A DNA stretch of 64,000 nucleotides from Blastocatellia bacterium (GTDB lineage: Bacteria > Acidobacteriota > Blastocatellia > UBA7656 > JADIYM01): the NCBI GenBank assembly GCA_016705245.1, contig JADIYM010000001.1, positions 248,001-312,000 of the forward strand, in the 5' to 3' direction. Both the position numbers and the translations under genes were made by a program. Shown here piece after piece: positions 8,509 through 18,063 of this stretch. Below the pieces are notes generated by a model that had not been told where the DNA came from, searched no databases, and saw nothing but the letters and a program-made list of their open reading frames with translations. The number at the start of each line of letters is the position of its first letter. Position 1 is the first letter of the stretch.

Positions 8509-9421
8509 TTCTCGCTCGTTTCACGCGCATCTCCCCGCTCGGCGCGTTGTCTACTAGCATCCGCCGCAACTCTTCCTCGCCCCTCTCCCGCTCGTCCGTG
8601 TAGCACCGCGCGATATACATCGACAGCGCGAGCCCGAGGTAACGCTCGTCGCTCATCGGATCCGCCGCGTTTATGACCGAGATCGCCTCCGCCAGCTCGC
8701 CGCGATACCGGTCGAGCTCCTTTTCGTAGAACGCCTTGGCCTCGCCACCAGCGAAGATGTATTTCCCGTCGCGCCATTGGTAAACCATCGTGCCGCCCGG
8801 CGCCGCCGCATGCGAAAAGTCGTCGTACGACTCCCACCTCGTGTCGCCGACGAGCAACTCGAGCGACCCGTCGCCATCCAGGTCCCTGAGCACCATCGGC
8901 TCAGCCACCATCAACCGCGGCGTTGGCCCTCCGAGCGCATAGATCCGCACATTCGAACATGCCCAGCAGTTTCCACCATTCGCCGCACTCACGACGAACT
9001 CGAGGATTCCGTCCTTGTTGATGTCGGCGAATACCGTCCCGGCGTCCTCGTACGTCCCGAAACCCAGGATCGCCTCCTCGATGAGGTCCGACGACGACAC
9101 GACCGAGCTCCCCGCGCGCTGGAAATAGAGCTTCAGCGACTTGGTGCCGGCTTTTTCGCCCGCCGTCTCCGGGTATCCGTAGATCACGGCGAGATAACGT
9201 CCCGCATCGCTTCGGTGCTCCGAATATGCCTCTACCGCAAGCCCCTTTCGTTCCACGGCCGAAACCGCCGGCCGAAACGCAACCGGAAGCGGATCCGGAT
9301 CGGGTACCGACGCATCGGTGCGCGCCGCTTCGAGGTTCGTATCGGGCTTCGACTCCTCCATCGTGTTGGGTGGCCGCTCCTGCGCCACGGCGACGGCGAC
9401 GGAGCCGGCCCAGATCGTCAT
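8414..9421 (-). CDS. Secreted FG-GAP/VCBS-like repeat protein, function unknown
   Basis: At least two calcium-loop-like units (DINKDGILEFVV, DLDGDGSLELLVGD) mark FG-GAP or VCBS-type blades, followed by a helical C-terminal region. The ATG at 9421 gives only a stub of a signal peptide. The same frame upstream encodes a continuation (ARVARPLGLALFACAM) that looks like a complete n- and h-region, but it contains no ATG, GTG or TTG before the stop near 9497. The true start is therefore either a rare codon or hidden by a sequence error. The gene follows the inositol monophosphatase gene on the same strand. Function is not recognised. Confidence 0.6.
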   Translation of the reverse strand: MTIWAGSVAVAVAQERPPNTMEESKPDTNLEAARTDASVPDPDPLPVAFRPAVSAVERKGLAVEAYSEHRSDAGRYLAVIYGYPETAGEKAGTKSLKLYFQRAGSSVVSSSDLIEEAILGFGTYEDAGTVFADINKDGILEFVVSAANGGNCWACSNVRIYALGGPTPRLMVAEPMVLRDLDGDGSLELLVGDTRWESYDDFSHAAAPGGTMVYQWRDGKYIFAGGEAKAFYEKELDRYRGELAEAISVINAADPMSDERYLGLALSMYIARCYTDERERGEEELRRMLVDNAPSGEMRVKRARIMDDFLTGESARLLREPRRGDLVPNPMARPR

Positions 9422-9520
9422 CGCACACGCGAACAGCGCAAGGCCGAGTGGGCGCGCTACTCGCGCCGCCCGTACCCAGGCGAGAGTCTTCCTTCATTCG
9501 AAGCCGCATGTCGAAACTCC

Positions 9521-10297
9521 TCACGAGCGGCGCCTGGCGAGCACCGCAATCATTTCTTCATGGATTCGCCCGTTGCTGGCAAGACACTCGGGCGTCTGGA
9601 TATCGAACCGCCCGCCATCGAACTTTGTCACCTTGCCGCCTGCTTCGGCAACGATCAAGGCGCCGGCCGCGGTGTCCCAGGGCTTGAGAGCCAGCTCCCA
9701 GAATCCGTCGAACCGGCCGCTCGCAACGTAGCACAGATCCAGCGCCGCCGATCCGTCGCGGCGCACCGCCTGCCCGTGCAGGCTGAAGTCGTGGAAGTGG
9801 TCGAGGTTCGTGAACTTCTCTTCGGAAATGCTGTATGGAAAACCGGTCACGAGCAACGAGGAGGCGAGCGGCGCGGTCTCTGAAACCCGGATTGAACGAT
9901 GATTGAGCGTGGCGCCTCCTCCCCGTTCGGCCACGTACAGTTCGTCCCGCGTCGGGTCGAAGACGACGCCGAGGAAAACTTCGCCGTTGCGTTCCACCCC
10001 GATCGAAACGCAGAAACACGGGTAGCCGTGGGCGTAGTTCGTCGTGCCGTCCAGCGGGTCGACGAGCCACCGGTACTCCGCGCCGGCCGCGGCGCCGGAT
10101 GCGCCCTCTTCCTCGGCAAGCACCGCGTGGCGCGGGAAGTGCGTCGTGATGAGACTCGTGATGAGTGCCTCGGAGGCAAGATCCACCTCGGTGACGAGAT
10201 CGATCGGACCCTTGTGCGACACCTCGATTCGCCGGCCAAGGTTGTCGAGCAGCAGGGCGCCGGCCTCTCGGGCAGCGCGGATGGCGAGTTCGAGCAC
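9521..10297 (-). CDS. Inositol monophosphatase family protein (SuhB/CysQ-like)
   Basis: This Mg-dependent, Li-sensitive-type phosphatase fold is 258 aa long, the usual length. Metal-binding motifs are AEEEG (about residue 62), WLVDPLDGTTNYAHG and the C-terminal KPWDTAAGALIVAEAGG. Likely substrates are inositol-1-phosphate, PAP or a sugar phosphate; the sequence does not decide. GTG at 10297 begins VLELAIRAAREAG, the usual family N-terminus. It is transcribed towards the FG-GAP-like gene with a 99-bp gap, and repeat D1 lies upstream. Confidence 0.88.
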   Translation of the reverse strand: MLELAIRAAREAGALLLDNLGRRIEVSHKGPIDLVTEVDLASEALITSLITTHFPRHAVLAEEEGASGAAAGAEYRWLVDPLDGTTNYAHGYPCFCVSIGVERNGEVFLGVVFDPTRDELYVAERGGGATLNHRSIRVSETAPLASSLLVTGFPYSISEEKFTNLDHFHDFSLHGQAVRRDGSAALDLCYVASGRFDGFWELALKPWDTAAGALIVAEAGGKVTKFDGGRFDIQTPECLASNGRIHEEMIAVLARRRS

Positions 10298-10383
10298 GAA
10301 GGCCTCCCGGAACAGATCGCGGACGGCGCCGATCTTACCGATCCTCGCGGTACTCCGCTACGCGACCGTGAACAGTCGGCGAT

Positions 10384-10485
10384 GCGCGAGATCAGTACCG
10401 CGAGCGATAGCGAGCAGGTCGCATCATGGATCACCCGCCCCCAGCAGCACCCGCTCGCTATCGCTCGCAGTACTGATCTCGCACA
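10384..10485. repeat. Palindromic repeat D1 (agtaccgcgagcg family)
   Basis: The left arm gagatcagtaccgcgagcga and the right arm cgctcgcagtactgatctcg are complementary with about 25 nt between the cores. It is placed in the divergent region between the inositol monophosphatase and heparinase-like genes. Confidence 0.8.
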
Positions 10486-10534
10486 TACGTCCGTCGATCT
10501 GCGCCTCCCGCCGCCCTCTGGTATCCTGAAGCCC

Positions 10535-12628
10535 ATGTCCATCGAACGATGGCGACAGTTCCGGACGAAGGCGCGGGGCATGAAGCCTTCCGAGCTGCTT
10601 CGCGAGGCGGCCCGGAGGAGCGTCGAGCACTCCCGCAGGCGCCGGCGCGCCGCCGAAGCGCTCTATGGCCGCCCGCATGCCGCGGCACCGGAACGCGACG
10701 TCCGCAGCGCGATTGCCTCACCGCTCCGGACGTGCCCGCCATCGCCGGGATTGCGCTCCCCGAGGGCGGACGGAGCGTGGATCGCCGAGCACTATCCGGA
10801 TGTCGCTCGACGTGCTGTTGACGAGGCGGACCGTGTGCTCGAGGGCTGGCTGCGGCCGTTCACCGGCGAGCCGCTGAAGTTCAGCGAACCGGTCGCGTGG
10901 CGGACCGACTGGGTCTCGGGCCGCGAGTGGCGTCTCGAGCATTTCACGAGTCTGGTGACGTTCCACTGGGACGAATCCGACATTCGGCGCGTCTGGGAAC
11001 TGAACCGATTGCAACACGCGGTCGCGCTCGGCCGTGCGTGGGCGGTCAGCGGAGACGAACGTTATCCCGAGGCCTTCGCGCGGCAACTCTCGTCGTGGCG
11101 CGAGGCGAATCCGGTCGAGATGGGGCCGAACTGGTCGAACGCGATGGAGGCGGGAATCAGGATTGCCAATCTCATCGTGGCCTTTCACCTCATGAGCGAA
11201 TCACCCGCGATCGCATCGTCGCGCGAGTTTCTCGTCCGCACGGCGATCGAGCACGGACGTTTCATCGCCGACAACCTCGAGATCACGCACCGCGTCACCA
11301 GTAACCATTACCTTTGCGACCTCGCGGGACTGCTCTTCATCGGACTCGGACTGCCCGACATCCCGTCGTCTCCGGAATGGGTCGGATTCGCGTGGCCGCG
11401 GTTTCTCGCGGAAGTGCGCAAGCAGGTGCATCCGGACGGCGTGGATTACGAGGCGTCGACGGCGTATCACCGCTTCGTTCTCGAAATCGTGCTGTCGGTG
11501 CTGCTGCTCGCCCGCGAATCGGGCCACAGGGTGCCATCGGACGTCTGGCGGCGACTCGAGGGGATGAGCGTTGCACACCGCGCCATGCTCAGGCCCGACG
11601 GGACGCTGCCGCTCATAGGCGACACCGACGACGGACGTTTCATCGTGTGGGGCGAGCGGCCGGCCGTCGATGGGGAGTATCTGCTCACTGTGGCCGCCAT
11701 CTGCTTCGAGAACGACCTGTTCGCCGGTGGGCCGCCGTCGGACGAGGCCGTGTGGCTCTTTGGCAGTGACGGCATCGAGCGGTATCGGGAGATGTCGGCG
11801 GCGTCATCGCCGCGTGAGTCGCAGGTTTTTCCGGACGGCGGCATCGTGTCGATGTCGGGTGGCGGGACGTTCCTGCTAGTCGACGTCGGTGGCCACGGAA
11901 TCGGCGGTCGCGGATCGCACGATCACAATGACACGCTCTCGTTCGACCTCTTCATGTCGGGCCGGACCGTCCTGACGGATCCGGGGACGTACGTCTACAC
12001 GGCGGACCCGGTCTGGCGCGATCGGTTCCGCCAGACGCGGTGGCACAACACGATCGAGATCGACGGCGAAGAGATTTCGCCATTTCCTCCCGGGGCGATT
12101 TTCGCCCTCGGCGCGGACCCGAGCCCTCGCATCCTCTCGTGGACGACCGACGAGCGCTGCGACGTTCTCGTCGCGGATCATCGCGGCTACGCGCGCCTGC
12201 GGTGCCCGGTCACACACCAGCGGACCCTGCGCCTCGACCGGACGAGCGGCGTGCTCGTGATCGACGACGAGTTGTCCGGCACCGCCTATCACGCGTTCAC
12301 GCTTTCGCTCACGCTCGATGACCGTTGCCGGGCCCGGCTCGACGACTCTGCGAAGGCGATCGACCCGTCGACTATCGTCGAGACGGAGGTCAGCGACGCG
12401 ACGAGGTCCGTGACGATCGAAGACGCAGCCACCGGACAGCCGCTCGTGTCCATCCGGGTCGAATGCGACGCCTCATCGGCGTTCGCGGTCGAGGAACGAT
12501 TCGTTTCGCGCGCCTACGGGCAGAAACACCTGTCGACCGGCCTGACGTGGTCGGGGCACGCGCTCTTTCCGCTGCGATTCCATACGGTGATCACACCCAT
12601 CGCTACCGCGGGCGAGGTGGCGCCGTGA
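10535..12628 (+). CDS. Heparinase II/III-family protein (alginate-lyase-like N-domain)
   Basis: The 697-residue protein has an (alpha/alpha) toroid N-terminal half including NWSNAMEAGIRIAN and the NHYLCDLAGLLFIG motif, where the Asn-His-Tyr resembles the active-site region of heparinase II/III enzymes. The beta-sheet C-terminal half carries the heparinase signature GSHDHNDTLSFDLF and RWHNTIEIDGEE. Such proteins cleave or edit uronic-acid-containing polysaccharides and are common in exopolysaccharide loci. No signal peptide is visible, so a cytoplasmic or biosynthetic role is possible. ATG 10535 is chosen; the frame extends upstream only through repeat D1. Its TGA overlaps the GTG of the glycosyltransferase gene by 4 nt, so the two are probably translationally coupled. 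Confidence 0.85.
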   Translation: MSIERWRQFRTKARGMKPSELLREAARRSVEHSRRRRRAAEALYGRPHAAAPERDVRSAIASPLRTCPPSPGLRSPRADGAWIAEHYPDVARRAVDEADRVLEGWLRPFTGEPLKFSEPVAWRTDWVSGREWRLEHFTSLVTFHWDESDIRRVWELNRLQHAVALGRAWAVSGDERYPEAFARQLSSWREANPVEMGPNWSNAMEAGIRIANLIVAFHLMSESPAIASSREFLVRTAIEHGRFIADNLEITHRVTSNHYLCDLAGLLFIGLGLPDIPSSPEWVGFAWPRFLAEVRKQVHPDGVDYEASTAYHRFVLEIVLSVLLLARESGHRVPSDVWRRLEGMSVAHRAMLRPDGTLPLIGDTDDGRFIVWGERPAVDGEYLLTVAAICFENDLFAGGPPSDEAVWLFGSDGIERYREMSAASSPRESQVFPDGGIVSMSGGGTFLLVDVGGHGIGGRGSHDHNDTLSFDLFMSGRTVLTDPGTYVYTADPVWRDRFRQTRWHNTIEIDGEEISPFPPGAIFALGADPSPRILSWTTDERCDVLVADHRGYARLRCPVTHQRTLRLDRTSGVLVIDDELSGTAYHAFTLSLTLDDRCRARLDDSAKAIDPSTIVETEVSDATRSVTIEDAATGQPLVSIRVECDASSAFAVEERFVSRAYGQKHLSTGLTWSGHALFPLRFHTVITPIATAGEVAP

Positions 12629-14331
12629 GCTCCATCTCATCGCCGGGCGTCGAGAAACAGGACGCCCGCGTCGATGCGGTCGAGGCCGCCGTGACGTCGG
12701 TGCGGCTCGTCGTGCTCTCGGGCGGGCTCGAGCCGGCGCGTCGCGCCGTCGCCGATCGGTATCCGAACGCCGTGGTCGAAGCGCTCGACAAGGAGCTCCT
12801 GCGCGGTCACGAACGGTACTCGCTGCTTCGCTCGCTGCGGCGTCAGCCTTGCGATCGCTTCGTCTACTTCACCTACGTGAATGCGTGGCAGCTCGACCGG
12901 TTCCGGATGGCGCTCTTCGCGTGGTTGACTGGCGCGAGACGCGTGGTGCTGCTCGACACCGAGCACGCGGGCGAGGAATTTGGTGCCGCCCGCCTGCTGG
13001 TGCGCGAGTTGCCCCGGACAGTACTCGAGGTCCTGGCCGCTGCGCCTGTGCTGTTGCTCGGGCTCGTGCTCTCGTGGGCCCTCGAGCTGGTCTGCTCGGC
13101 GAGACCACGACGCTTCCCCGACGCTCCGGCCTCGTCGGAGCGGACGCTGGACGTACTGCTCGTCCGTCCGACGCCGACCATCGGCGTGATGGAGGCCGGC
13201 GAGTCCGCTCATATCCGCGGCGTGCTGGACGGCCTGACCGAGCTCGGACACCGGACGCGGGTGCTCTCGAACGACAACCTGCCGGCCATTTCCCGCGCCG
13301 GACACGAGCTTGACGTCCGGCGCCCCGGCACGTTTTTCAACGGCATGCCGCTGGCCTTCGAGGTATGGCAGAACCTCCGTTTCACGTTAGAGCTCTGGCG
13401 AGCGACGCGCCGAGATCGGCCGGACCTGATTTACCAGCGCCACAGTCGAAACAGCTGGGCCGGCGTGGCCGTCTCGCGGTTGACGGGCATTCCGCTGCTG
13501 CTCGAATGGAACGGTTCGGAGGTCTGGGCGACGCGCCACTGGGCTCCGGTAAGCGGGTGGTCGTGGATCGTTTCGGTGTTCGAGCGCGTCAACCGGCTCG
13601 GCGCCGATCGGATCGTCGTCGTGTCGCGCGCGCTCGCCAACGCCCTGGTATCCAAGGGCGTCGTCGCGGATCGAGTCGTCGTGAACCCGAACGGGGTCGA
13701 CCCGACGCGTTTCCATCCGGGTGCGGGCGGCGAGGCGATCCGCGAGCGATATGGATTCGGGGAACGTGTCGTCATCGGGTTTGTCGGCAGTTTCAACTAC
13801 TACCAGGGAACCGAGCTTCTGATGCACGCGGCGCCGGCGGTATGCGGGGCGGCCGACGCCAGCTTCTTGATGGTCGGATACGGCGAAACTCTGTCGGCGG
13901 CCCGCTCGGCAGCCGACGCGGGTGGCGTTGCGGATCGCGTCGTCTTCACCGACCGGGTTCCCGTCGACGACGTGCCGGCATACGTCGACGCAAGCGACAT
14001 AACCGTGGCTCCGATGGTGCCGAATCCGGACGGCAGTGACTTTTTCAACTCTCCGGTGAAGTTGTTTGAGTACATGGCGGCCGGTAAGGCCATTGTCGCA
14101 AGCCGGCTGGGCCAGATCGAAGAGATCATCGACGACGGGGTGACGGGGTTGCTCGTCGAGCCGGACTCGCCTGAGGCCCTCGCGGAGGCGATCTTGAAAC
14201 TCGCGAAGGACGCGGAACTGCGAGAGAGACTCGGGCGCGAGGCGCTCGCGTCGGCGGTTGCCAATCACACGTGGCGTCGCAACGCGGCGCGTGTGCTCGA
14301 GACGTATGACGAGGTGGTCCGGGAGGGCTAG
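12625..14331 (+). CDS. Glycosyltransferase family 4 protein with N-terminal extension
   Basis: The 568-residue protein has a GT-B fold C-terminal part: VSRALANALVSKGV, NPNGVDPTRFHP (nucleotide-sugar site), GFVGSFNYYQG and the donor-binding FNSPVKLFEYMAAGKAIVASRLG region with its conserved EYMA Glu. The first 170 residues are an added domain with a hydrophobic segment (LEVLAAAPVLLLGLVLSWAL) that may anchor it to the membrane. GTG 12625 overlaps the stop of the heparinase-like gene (GTGA), implying the two work together on one polysaccharide. Donor and acceptor sugars cannot be inferred. Confidence 0.87.
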   Translation: MSSISSPGVEKQDARVDAVEAAVTSVRLVVLSGGLEPARRAVADRYPNAVVEALDKELLRGHERYSLLRSLRRQPCDRFVYFTYVNAWQLDRFRMALFAWLTGARRVVLLDTEHAGEEFGAARLLVRELPRTVLEVLAAAPVLLLGLVLSWALELVCSARPRRFPDAPASSERTLDVLLVRPTPTIGVMEAGESAHIRGVLDGLTELGHRTRVLSNDNLPAISRAGHELDVRRPGTFFNGMPLAFEVWQNLRFTLELWRATRRDRPDLIYQRHSRNSWAGVAVSRLTGIPLLLEWNGSEVWATRHWAPVSGWSWIVSVFERVNRLGADRIVVVSRALANALVSKGVVADRVVVNPNGVDPTRFHPGAGGEAIRERYGFGERVVIGFVGSFNYYQGTELLMHAAPAVCGAADASFLMVGYGETLSAARSAADAGGVADRVVFTDRVPVDDVPAYVDASDITVAPMVPNPDGSDFFNSPVKLFEYMAAGKAIVASRLGQIEEIIDDGVTGLLVEPDSPEALAEAILKLAKDAELRERLGREALASAVANHTWRRNAARVLETYDEVVREG

Positions 14332-14353
14332 CGCAGACCGGGGTTGCCCTGCC

Positions 14354-14435
14354 TACTCCGTGCCTCCGAGTCTCTGCGTGCGTAGCGTCTGAAGAGCTTC
14401 GCACACAGAGACTCAGAGGCACTGAGGCACGGAGT
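14354..14435. repeat. Palindromic repeat B2
   Basis: Arms actccgtgcctccgagtctc and its complement lie 22 bp past the glycosyltransferase stop, with a short loop around gaagagcttcgc. The position fits a 3'-end hairpin for the heparinase/glycosyltransferase pair. Confidence 0.8.
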
Positions 14436-14531
14436 ACTTGCGAAATTCCGTGACTCCCGGGCAATATTGGAAATTCTGTCGGACTCCCTTACACAACCAA
14501 GTTCGCTGTCTCCCGTTGCAGCAAAGGAAGG

Positions 14532-16868
14532 ATGCTCAATATGAAGGTTCATCGTTCACGTGGACGAGCCGGTCAGATTGCCGTGCTCGGCGTCGCGTCC
14601 CTCACACTCGTTCTCGGGTCCACGCCCTTCGTCGTCGCGAAGAAGGCTCCCGAAGTACTCGCAAAGCAGTCGGTTCCGGTCGCGGCAGATCGGACGGTCG
14701 ACCTGAAGCAGGACGCGCCGGGCGCGGCTTTTGAGGCGCAGTGGGACCAGTTCCAGCGCGGAGTGGCCGCCAAGCGCGGAACGACCGGCAAGGCGCCGAT
14801 CTTCGGCGACACCGATCTCGTGGTTCGATTCAGCGCGATCACGGGCTCGCCGCGGCTCGTCTACGGCGACCTGGGAGAAGCACCCGCTGCGTCCAAGCGC
14901 GGCGATCAGGCGATGCTCTGGATGCAGCAGAACGAGCACGTATTCGGCTTCAAGACAAGCGAATTGACGTTTGCGCGCTCGTTCGAGCGTCCGTCGAAGC
15001 CAGCGCATTTATATTACGACCAGAAGTTCGCCGGATTGCCGGTCTTCTACGGTGAAGTTGGTGTTCACATTGGCCCTGACGGCCACGTATGGGGCGTGAC
15101 GAACACCTTCGCACCGGTCAACGTTCGTTCGACGCAGCCGGCGATCACGCAGGAGGCGGCGTATGAGACCGCTCTTGCCGCCATCAATGTAACCTCGGCC
15201 TCGCAGCTCGTCACCGAGTTCCCGTCCGAGCGTACGCTCGGCATCTGGCCAACGGCAGACGGTGGACGTCTTGCGTGGAAGATCGTCGTCTCGGCCCGCG
15301 CGCCAGTGGGCCTTTGGGAAGTGATTGTCGACGCCGCGACGGGCGAAGCCATTGAGCCTCCTCTCAACCGGATGTGCACGGTCGACGGTGCAGGCAAGGT
15401 GTTCATGCCCAACCCGATCGTTTCATCGGGCGTGAACAACCTGACCGACGCCTCGGTGATCGCGGAATCGGAGTACTTTTCGACAACGCTAACGATGAAT
15501 ACCGGCACCTCACTGATTGGCCCGCATTGTCAGGTGCACCCTAGCCATCCGAATCCCGCGACCCGAACGACACCCTTCGACTATTCGGATCTCCGCCGCA
15601 CCAACGTGCAGTTCGATCAGGAGCAGGTCTTCTGGGCGATTGCGATGGGCGAGCAGGTTTACCAGTCGCTTGGGTACACCGTGGCGAACGGCGCGCCGCT
15701 CATGAACTTCTCGATCAAGTACTACGCCCACGGATCGCCAACGTGGGGCAACCAGGACAACTCCAGCTTCAGTGGCAACAACGTCGACGGCACGGGCACA
15801 GGAATTCTCGAGTTCGGCACGGGCGGCGTCGACGATGCTCTCGACTCGGAGATCGTATGGCACGAGTGGGGCCACGCCACTTTCTGGAATGCTCGACCGG
15901 GCATCAACCAGAACGTCACCAAGGTTCCGCTTTGGGACTACGACAATCAGGTTGGCGCGAACACGGGTCTCGACGTCGCGCTCGAGGCGCTCTTCCTGAT
16001 GGACCTGAGCCCGACGCAAGTTGAAGGCGCTGCGGCCATGATCACGGCCGATATGATGCTCAATGGAGGCGCCACGGCCGGCCAGATCAACAACGCGTTC
16101 AAGGAGCGAGGAACGGTTGCTGGTACGGTCGTTCCGGTCGTCCATACGCCGGGCATCACGTTCCCGGGATCGGGTTCGGCTTTTCTGCGCAATTCCTCGA
16201 CGTCGGGCCCGGCCGACATCATCGTCGGTCTCGGCACGTCCGCAATGACTGAGATCGTCGGCGACTGGGACGGAAACGGCTCCGACACGATCGGCGCGTT
16301 CCTGTCGTCTGCCGGCGCGTTTTTCCTTCGCAACTCGAACACGGGAACAGGCGCCGACGCCATCCTTTCACTTGGACCGGGCGGGTCGGACTACGTGCCT
16401 GTCGTCGGTGACTGGGACGGAAACGGAACGGAAACGATCGGGGTCTACAACACAACCGGTGGCTTCTTCTTCCTGAAGAACTCGAACACACCGGGTCCTG
16501 CCGACGTCATCGTGTCGTTCGGACCGGGCGGGGCCGGAATCCTGCCGATCGTCGGCGACTGGGATGGAAACGGGACGGACACGATCGGACTCTTCATTCA
16601 GTCTTCGGGAGCGTTCCTGCTGAAGAACTCGAACACGCCCGGCGGCGCCGATCTTCTCTTCTCGTTCGGCCCGGGTGGAGCAACCTGGTACCCGACGTCG
16701 GGTGACTGGAACGCCGACAACGTCCACTCGATCGGCGTGTACGATTCGAGCACAGGGACGTTCTTCCTCAAGAACACGAACGCTGGCGGTGCCGCGGACT
16801 ACGTGTTTCCGTTTGCCGCCCCGGGTGGCCGACCGCTCGCGGGCGATTACAATGGCGGAATGCACTGA
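14532..16868 (+). CDS. Secreted FTP/M36-like metallopeptidase homologue with five C-terminal repeats
   Basis: The signal peptide (VLGVASLTLVLGSTPFVVA) is followed by an FTP-type propeptide region and a thermolysin/fungalysin-like part with the zinc motif HEWGH in DSEIVWHEWGHATFWN. The downstream segment normally holding the third zinc ligand (a GEGxxD-type motif) is absent: the sequence goes quickly to the LNGGATAGQINNAF region that ends such domains. An internal deletion of roughly 150 residues compared with the family is likely, so the enzyme may be inactive. After about residue 540 come five repeats of about 48 residues built on GDWDGNGTDTIG and FFLKNSNT, resembling FG-GAP/VCBS blades. ATG at 14532 or 14541 would both give a sound signal peptide. 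Confidence 0.75.
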   Translation: MLNMKVHRSRGRAGQIAVLGVASLTLVLGSTPFVVAKKAPEVLAKQSVPVAADRTVDLKQDAPGAAFEAQWDQFQRGVAAKRGTTGKAPIFGDTDLVVRFSAITGSPRLVYGDLGEAPAASKRGDQAMLWMQQNEHVFGFKTSELTFARSFERPSKPAHLYYDQKFAGLPVFYGEVGVHIGPDGHVWGVTNTFAPVNVRSTQPAITQEAAYETALAAINVTSASQLVTEFPSERTLGIWPTADGGRLAWKIVVSARAPVGLWEVIVDAATGEAIEPPLNRMCTVDGAGKVFMPNPIVSSGVNNLTDASVIAESEYFSTTLTMNTGTSLIGPHCQVHPSHPNPATRTTPFDYSDLRRTNVQFDQEQVFWAIAMGEQVYQSLGYTVANGAPLMNFSIKYYAHGSPTWGNQDNSSFSGNNVDGTGTGILEFGTGGVDDALDSEIVWHEWGHATFWNARPGINQNVTKVPLWDYDNQVGANTGLDVALEALFLMDLSPTQVEGAAAMITADMMLNGGATAGQINNAFKERGTVAGTVVPVVHTPGITFPGSGSAFLRNSSTSGPADIIVGLGTSAMTEIVGDWDGNGSDTIGAFLSSAGAFFLRNSNTGTGADAILSLGPGGSDYVPVVGDWDGNGTETIGVYNTTGGFFFLKNSNTPGPADVIVSFGPGGAGILPIVGDWDGNGTDTIGLFIQSSGAFLLKNSNTPGGADLLFSFGPGGATWYPTSGDWNADNVHSIGVYDSSTGTFFLKNTNAGGAADYVFPFAAPGGRPLAGDYNGGMH

Positions 16869-17000
16869 CGCGTTCAGAGCAATGACTCCAGGAACGGCGG
16901 CGGGCTTCGGCTCGCCGCCGTTCCTGCGTCAGAGGGCAAACACTGGCACGCCTGGCGCAGCTGACCGTACAATGCCGTTTTCGCCGAAGGAGGCATGTTC

Positions 17001-17951
17001 GTGAGTTCTGCACCAGTTGAAAAGGTCATCATCCTCGGTTCGGGCCCGGCGGGCCTGACTGCGGCAATCTACGCCGGTCGCGCGGACCTCAGTCCCGTCC
17101 TCATCCACGGCTCGGTCCCGGGCGGTCAGTTGACGATCACCACCGACGTCGAAAACTACCCCGGATTCCCGGACGGCATAATGGGCCCCGAGCTGATGGA
17201 GGCGATGGAGAAGCAGGCTGCGCGCTTCGGCACGCGCTTCCACCGGTCGTTCGTCACGAATGTCGACCTCTCGAAACGGCCTTTCACCTTGACCGACTCC
17301 GAGGGGCAATCGTACCTCTGCGATGCGCTCATCATCTCGACGGGCGCCGAGGCACGGTGGATTGGCATCGAGTCCGAGCAGCACCTGAACGGCTACGGCG
17401 TGTCGGCGTGCGCGACGTGCGACGGACCACTTCCCGCGTTCCGGAACCAGCACATTGCCGTTATCGGCGGCGGCGACACCGCGATGGAGGAAGCCAACTT
17501 CCTGGCGAAGTTCGGCTCGAAGGTCACCGTCGTCCACCGGCGCGACGCGTTGCGGGCGTCGAAGATCATGCAGCAGAAGGCGTTCGACAATCCGAAGATC
17601 GACTTCGCCTGGGACAGCGCCGTCGACGAGATTATCGGCAGCCGCGAGGGCGGCGTCACGGGTCTGCGGCTCAAGAACCTGAAGACCGGCGAGCTGACGA
17701 CGCACGACGACATCCGAGGCGTGTTCGTGGCGATCGGGCACAAGCCGAACACTGAGCTCTTCGCCGGACAACTCGAGATGGACGAGAACCGGTACCTCGT
17801 GACGAAGCCCGGGACGACGCAGACGAGCATCGCGGGGGTCTTCGCTGCGGGCGACGTGCAGGATCACGTCTATCGGCAGGCGGTGACGGCCGCGGGCACG
17901 GGATGCATGGCCGCCATCGAGGCCGAGCGGTTCCTGGAGAGCGCGGGGTAG
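17001..17951 (+). CDS. trxB: Thioredoxin-disulfide reductase
   Basis: This FAD enzyme transfers NADPH electrons to thioredoxin. It shows the FAD motif LGSGPAGLTAAIYAGRA, the redox-active CATC in VSACATCDGPLP, the NADPH motif VIGGGDTAMEEANFL and the C-terminal FAD motif GVFAAGDVQD. Length (316 aa) is standard. The Shine-Dalgarno aaggagg at 16987-16993 is one nucleotide from the ATG at 16995 but seven from the GTG at 17001, so GTG is the better start. A tacaat hexamer at 16968-16973 could be the -10 element. The gene stands alone and is followed by repeat A3. Confidence 0.93.
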   Translation: MSSAPVEKVIILGSGPAGLTAAIYAGRADLSPVLIHGSVPGGQLTITTDVENYPGFPDGIMGPELMEAMEKQAARFGTRFHRSFVTNVDLSKRPFTLTDSEGQSYLCDALIISTGAEARWIGIESEQHLNGYGVSACATCDGPLPAFRNQHIAVIGGGDTAMEEANFLAKFGSKVTVVHRRDALRASKIMQQKAFDNPKIDFAWDSAVDEIIGSREGGVTGLRLKNLKTGELTTHDDIRGVFVAIGHKPNTELFAGQLEMDENRYLVTKPGTTQTSIAGVFAAGDVQDHVYRQAVTAAGTGCMAAIEAERFLESAG

Positions 17952-17960
17952 AAACGGAAC

Positions 17961-18054
17961 TCTGCGTCTTTGCGAGTCCTTTGCGTCTCTGCGAGAAACG
18001 CGGCCTTACGTCAGGTTCTCGCAGAGACGCAAAGGACTCGCAAAGACGCAAAGT
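17961..18054. repeat. Palindromic repeat A3
   Basis: A nearly perfect long hairpin: ctgcgtctttgcgagtcctt with ttgcgtctctgcgagaa, and the complement of both in the right arm. It starts 10 bp after the trxB stop and ends 10 bp before the next ATG, so it fills the whole intergenic gap. Confidence 0.85.
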
Positions 18055-18063
18055 CGAAGGCTC

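Noticed and set aside
16995..16997. ATG 16995 as the trxB start.
   Set aside because: Only one nucleotide separates it from the Shine-Dalgarno sequence; GTG 17001 has a seven-nucleotide spacing.
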